From: an uncultured Bacteroidales bacterium
GTDB lineage: Bacteria > Bacteroidota > Bacteroidia > Bacteroidales > UBA932
DNA length: 5,193 bases
NCBI GenBank assembly: GCA_947305045.1
Contig: CAMZCW010000175.1
Coordinates: 1 to 5,193 of the forward strand
Reading direction: 5' to 3'
Below, in pieces: positions 4,575 to 5,193 of this stretch. Below the pieces are notes generated by a model. That model saw nothing but the letters and a program-made list of their open reading frames with translations, had not been told where the DNA came from and ran no database searches. The translations under genes were made by a program, and so were the position numbers. Numbering within the stretch: the stretch's first letter is position 1; every line of letters starts with the position of its first letter.

Positions 4575-5193
4575 ATGAAAAAAATTATTTACCAGGTACT
4601 TCCCAGACTCTGGGGCAACGGTAAATTTTCTTCCATCGACACCGGGTCCTTCCAGTATTGGAAAGGGCTCGGTGCCCATTATGTATGGTACACCGGCCTC
4701 ATCCGGCATGCCAGCGCCAGCTCGGGAGAAAAGGTGGTGAAAGGGGAGGCCGGAAGCCCGTATGCCATTACCGACTATTACGACGTCAATCCATACATGG
4801 CCAATATCCCGGAGCGGCGGATGGAAGAGTTCGAGGACCTGGTGAGGCGCACGCACGAGGCCGGCCTCAAGTGCATCATCGACTTTGTGCCCAATCACGT
4901 GGCCCGCGAATACAAGGGAACGCTGGGTATCGGGGACGATAAAACCGTGCACTGGGCCCCTGAGAACGACTTTTTCTACTATCCGGGAGAGGCCCTGCAA
5001 CTGCCGCTCAATCCCCAAGGGTATGAGGAAATGCCTGCCAAGGCTTCCGGCAACGCTTTTACATCGGCCCCGGACATTAACGACTGGTGGGAAACCGTCA
5101 AAATCAACTACTGCGACTTCCACAGCGGAACCTGGGATAAAATGCTGGATATCGTGCGTTTCTGGGCTGCCAAAGGCGTGGACGGCTTCCGCT
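4575..5193 (+). CDS. GH13 alpha-amylase-family glycosyl hydrolase, N-terminal part (3' end beyond window)
   Basis: 206 codons are present and the frame is open to the right edge. The protein starts MKKIIYQVLPRLWGNGKF, with no signal peptide, so it is predicted to be cytoplasmic. GLGAHYVWYTGLIRHAS (31-47), SPYAITDYYDVNP (61-73) and CIIDFVPNHVA (98-108) are the opening strands of the GH13 beta/alpha barrel. DFVPNH is conserved region I. GVDGFR at the very edge begins region II, so the catalytic Asp nucleophile and the Glu acid/base lie outside the window. The start resembles cytoplasmic Bacteroidetes amylases of about 600 residues. It likely hydrolyses alpha-1,4-glucans such as glycogen or imported maltodextrins, feeding hexose to the PPi-PFK just upstream. 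The start is one base after the PFK stop and lacks an SD sequence. Exact specificity within GH13 is open. Confidence 0.93.
   Translation, partial: MKKIIYQVLPRLWGNGKFSSIDTGSFQYWKGLGAHYVWYTGLIRHASASSGEKVVKGEAGSPYAITDYYDVNPYMANIPERRMEEFEDLVRRTHEAGLKCIIDFVPNHVAREYKGTLGIGDDKTVHWAPENDFFYYPGEALQLPLNPQGYEEMPAKASGNAFTSAPDINDWWETVKINYCDFHSGTWDKMLDIVRFWAAKGVDGFR

Noticed and set aside
4551..5123. 190-residue open frame on the minus strand
   Set aside because: It is antisense to the GH13 gene, which shows DFVPNH and other barrel motifs in the plus frame.

Overview
The window looks like a piece of a Bacteroidales chromosome of moderate to high GC (judged by eye). The lineage call rests on four promoter boxes that each match the Bacteroidetes -7 consensus TAnnTTTG (418-425 minus, 490-497, 1502-1509, 3299-3306). 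It is also supported by the near absence of Shine-Dalgarno sequences and by the lipoprotein hydrolase and GH13 amylase, which both resemble Bacteroides proteins. Genus cannot be fixed from this sequence.

Layout. (1) 1-413, minus: the N-terminal part of an alpha/beta hydrolase lipoprotein that runs off the left edge. (2) 505-1374, plus: a 289-residue AraC-family regulator, divergent from the hydrolase across a 91-bp shared control region. (3) 1515-3046, plus: a two-gene translesion synthesis cassette, with a Y-family DNA polymerase (455 aa) overlapping a 55-residue YolD-like protein by ATGA. The polymerase carries a beta-clamp peptide. (4) 3047-3343: a repeat-rich intergenic region with an intrinsic terminator, tandem imperfect 52-bp units and the next promoter. 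(5) 3344-4573, plus: a phosphofructokinase whose GGDD and PKTIDND motifs predict pyrophosphate dependence. One base later comes a cytoplasmic GH13 alpha-amylase-type enzyme (4575 to the right edge).

How the genes fit together. The AraC protein is a plausible regulator of the divergent hydrolase. The polymerase and YolD-like gene form a transferable mutagenesis or damage-tolerance module. The amylase and PPi-PFK pair joins intracellular alpha-glucan breakdown to the committed step of glycolysis.

The most unusual structure is around the polymerase cassette. It is bracketed by a 29-bp inverted repeat (26/29 identical). The left arm is split by a 33-bp insert holding a perfect 26-bp palindrome, flanked by 9-bp direct repeats of CCGTGCATG. 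The right arm starts inside the YolD-like stop codon. Three of the four promoters sit 4-7 nt from their start codons, so those mRNAs are predicted to be leaderless or nearly so.
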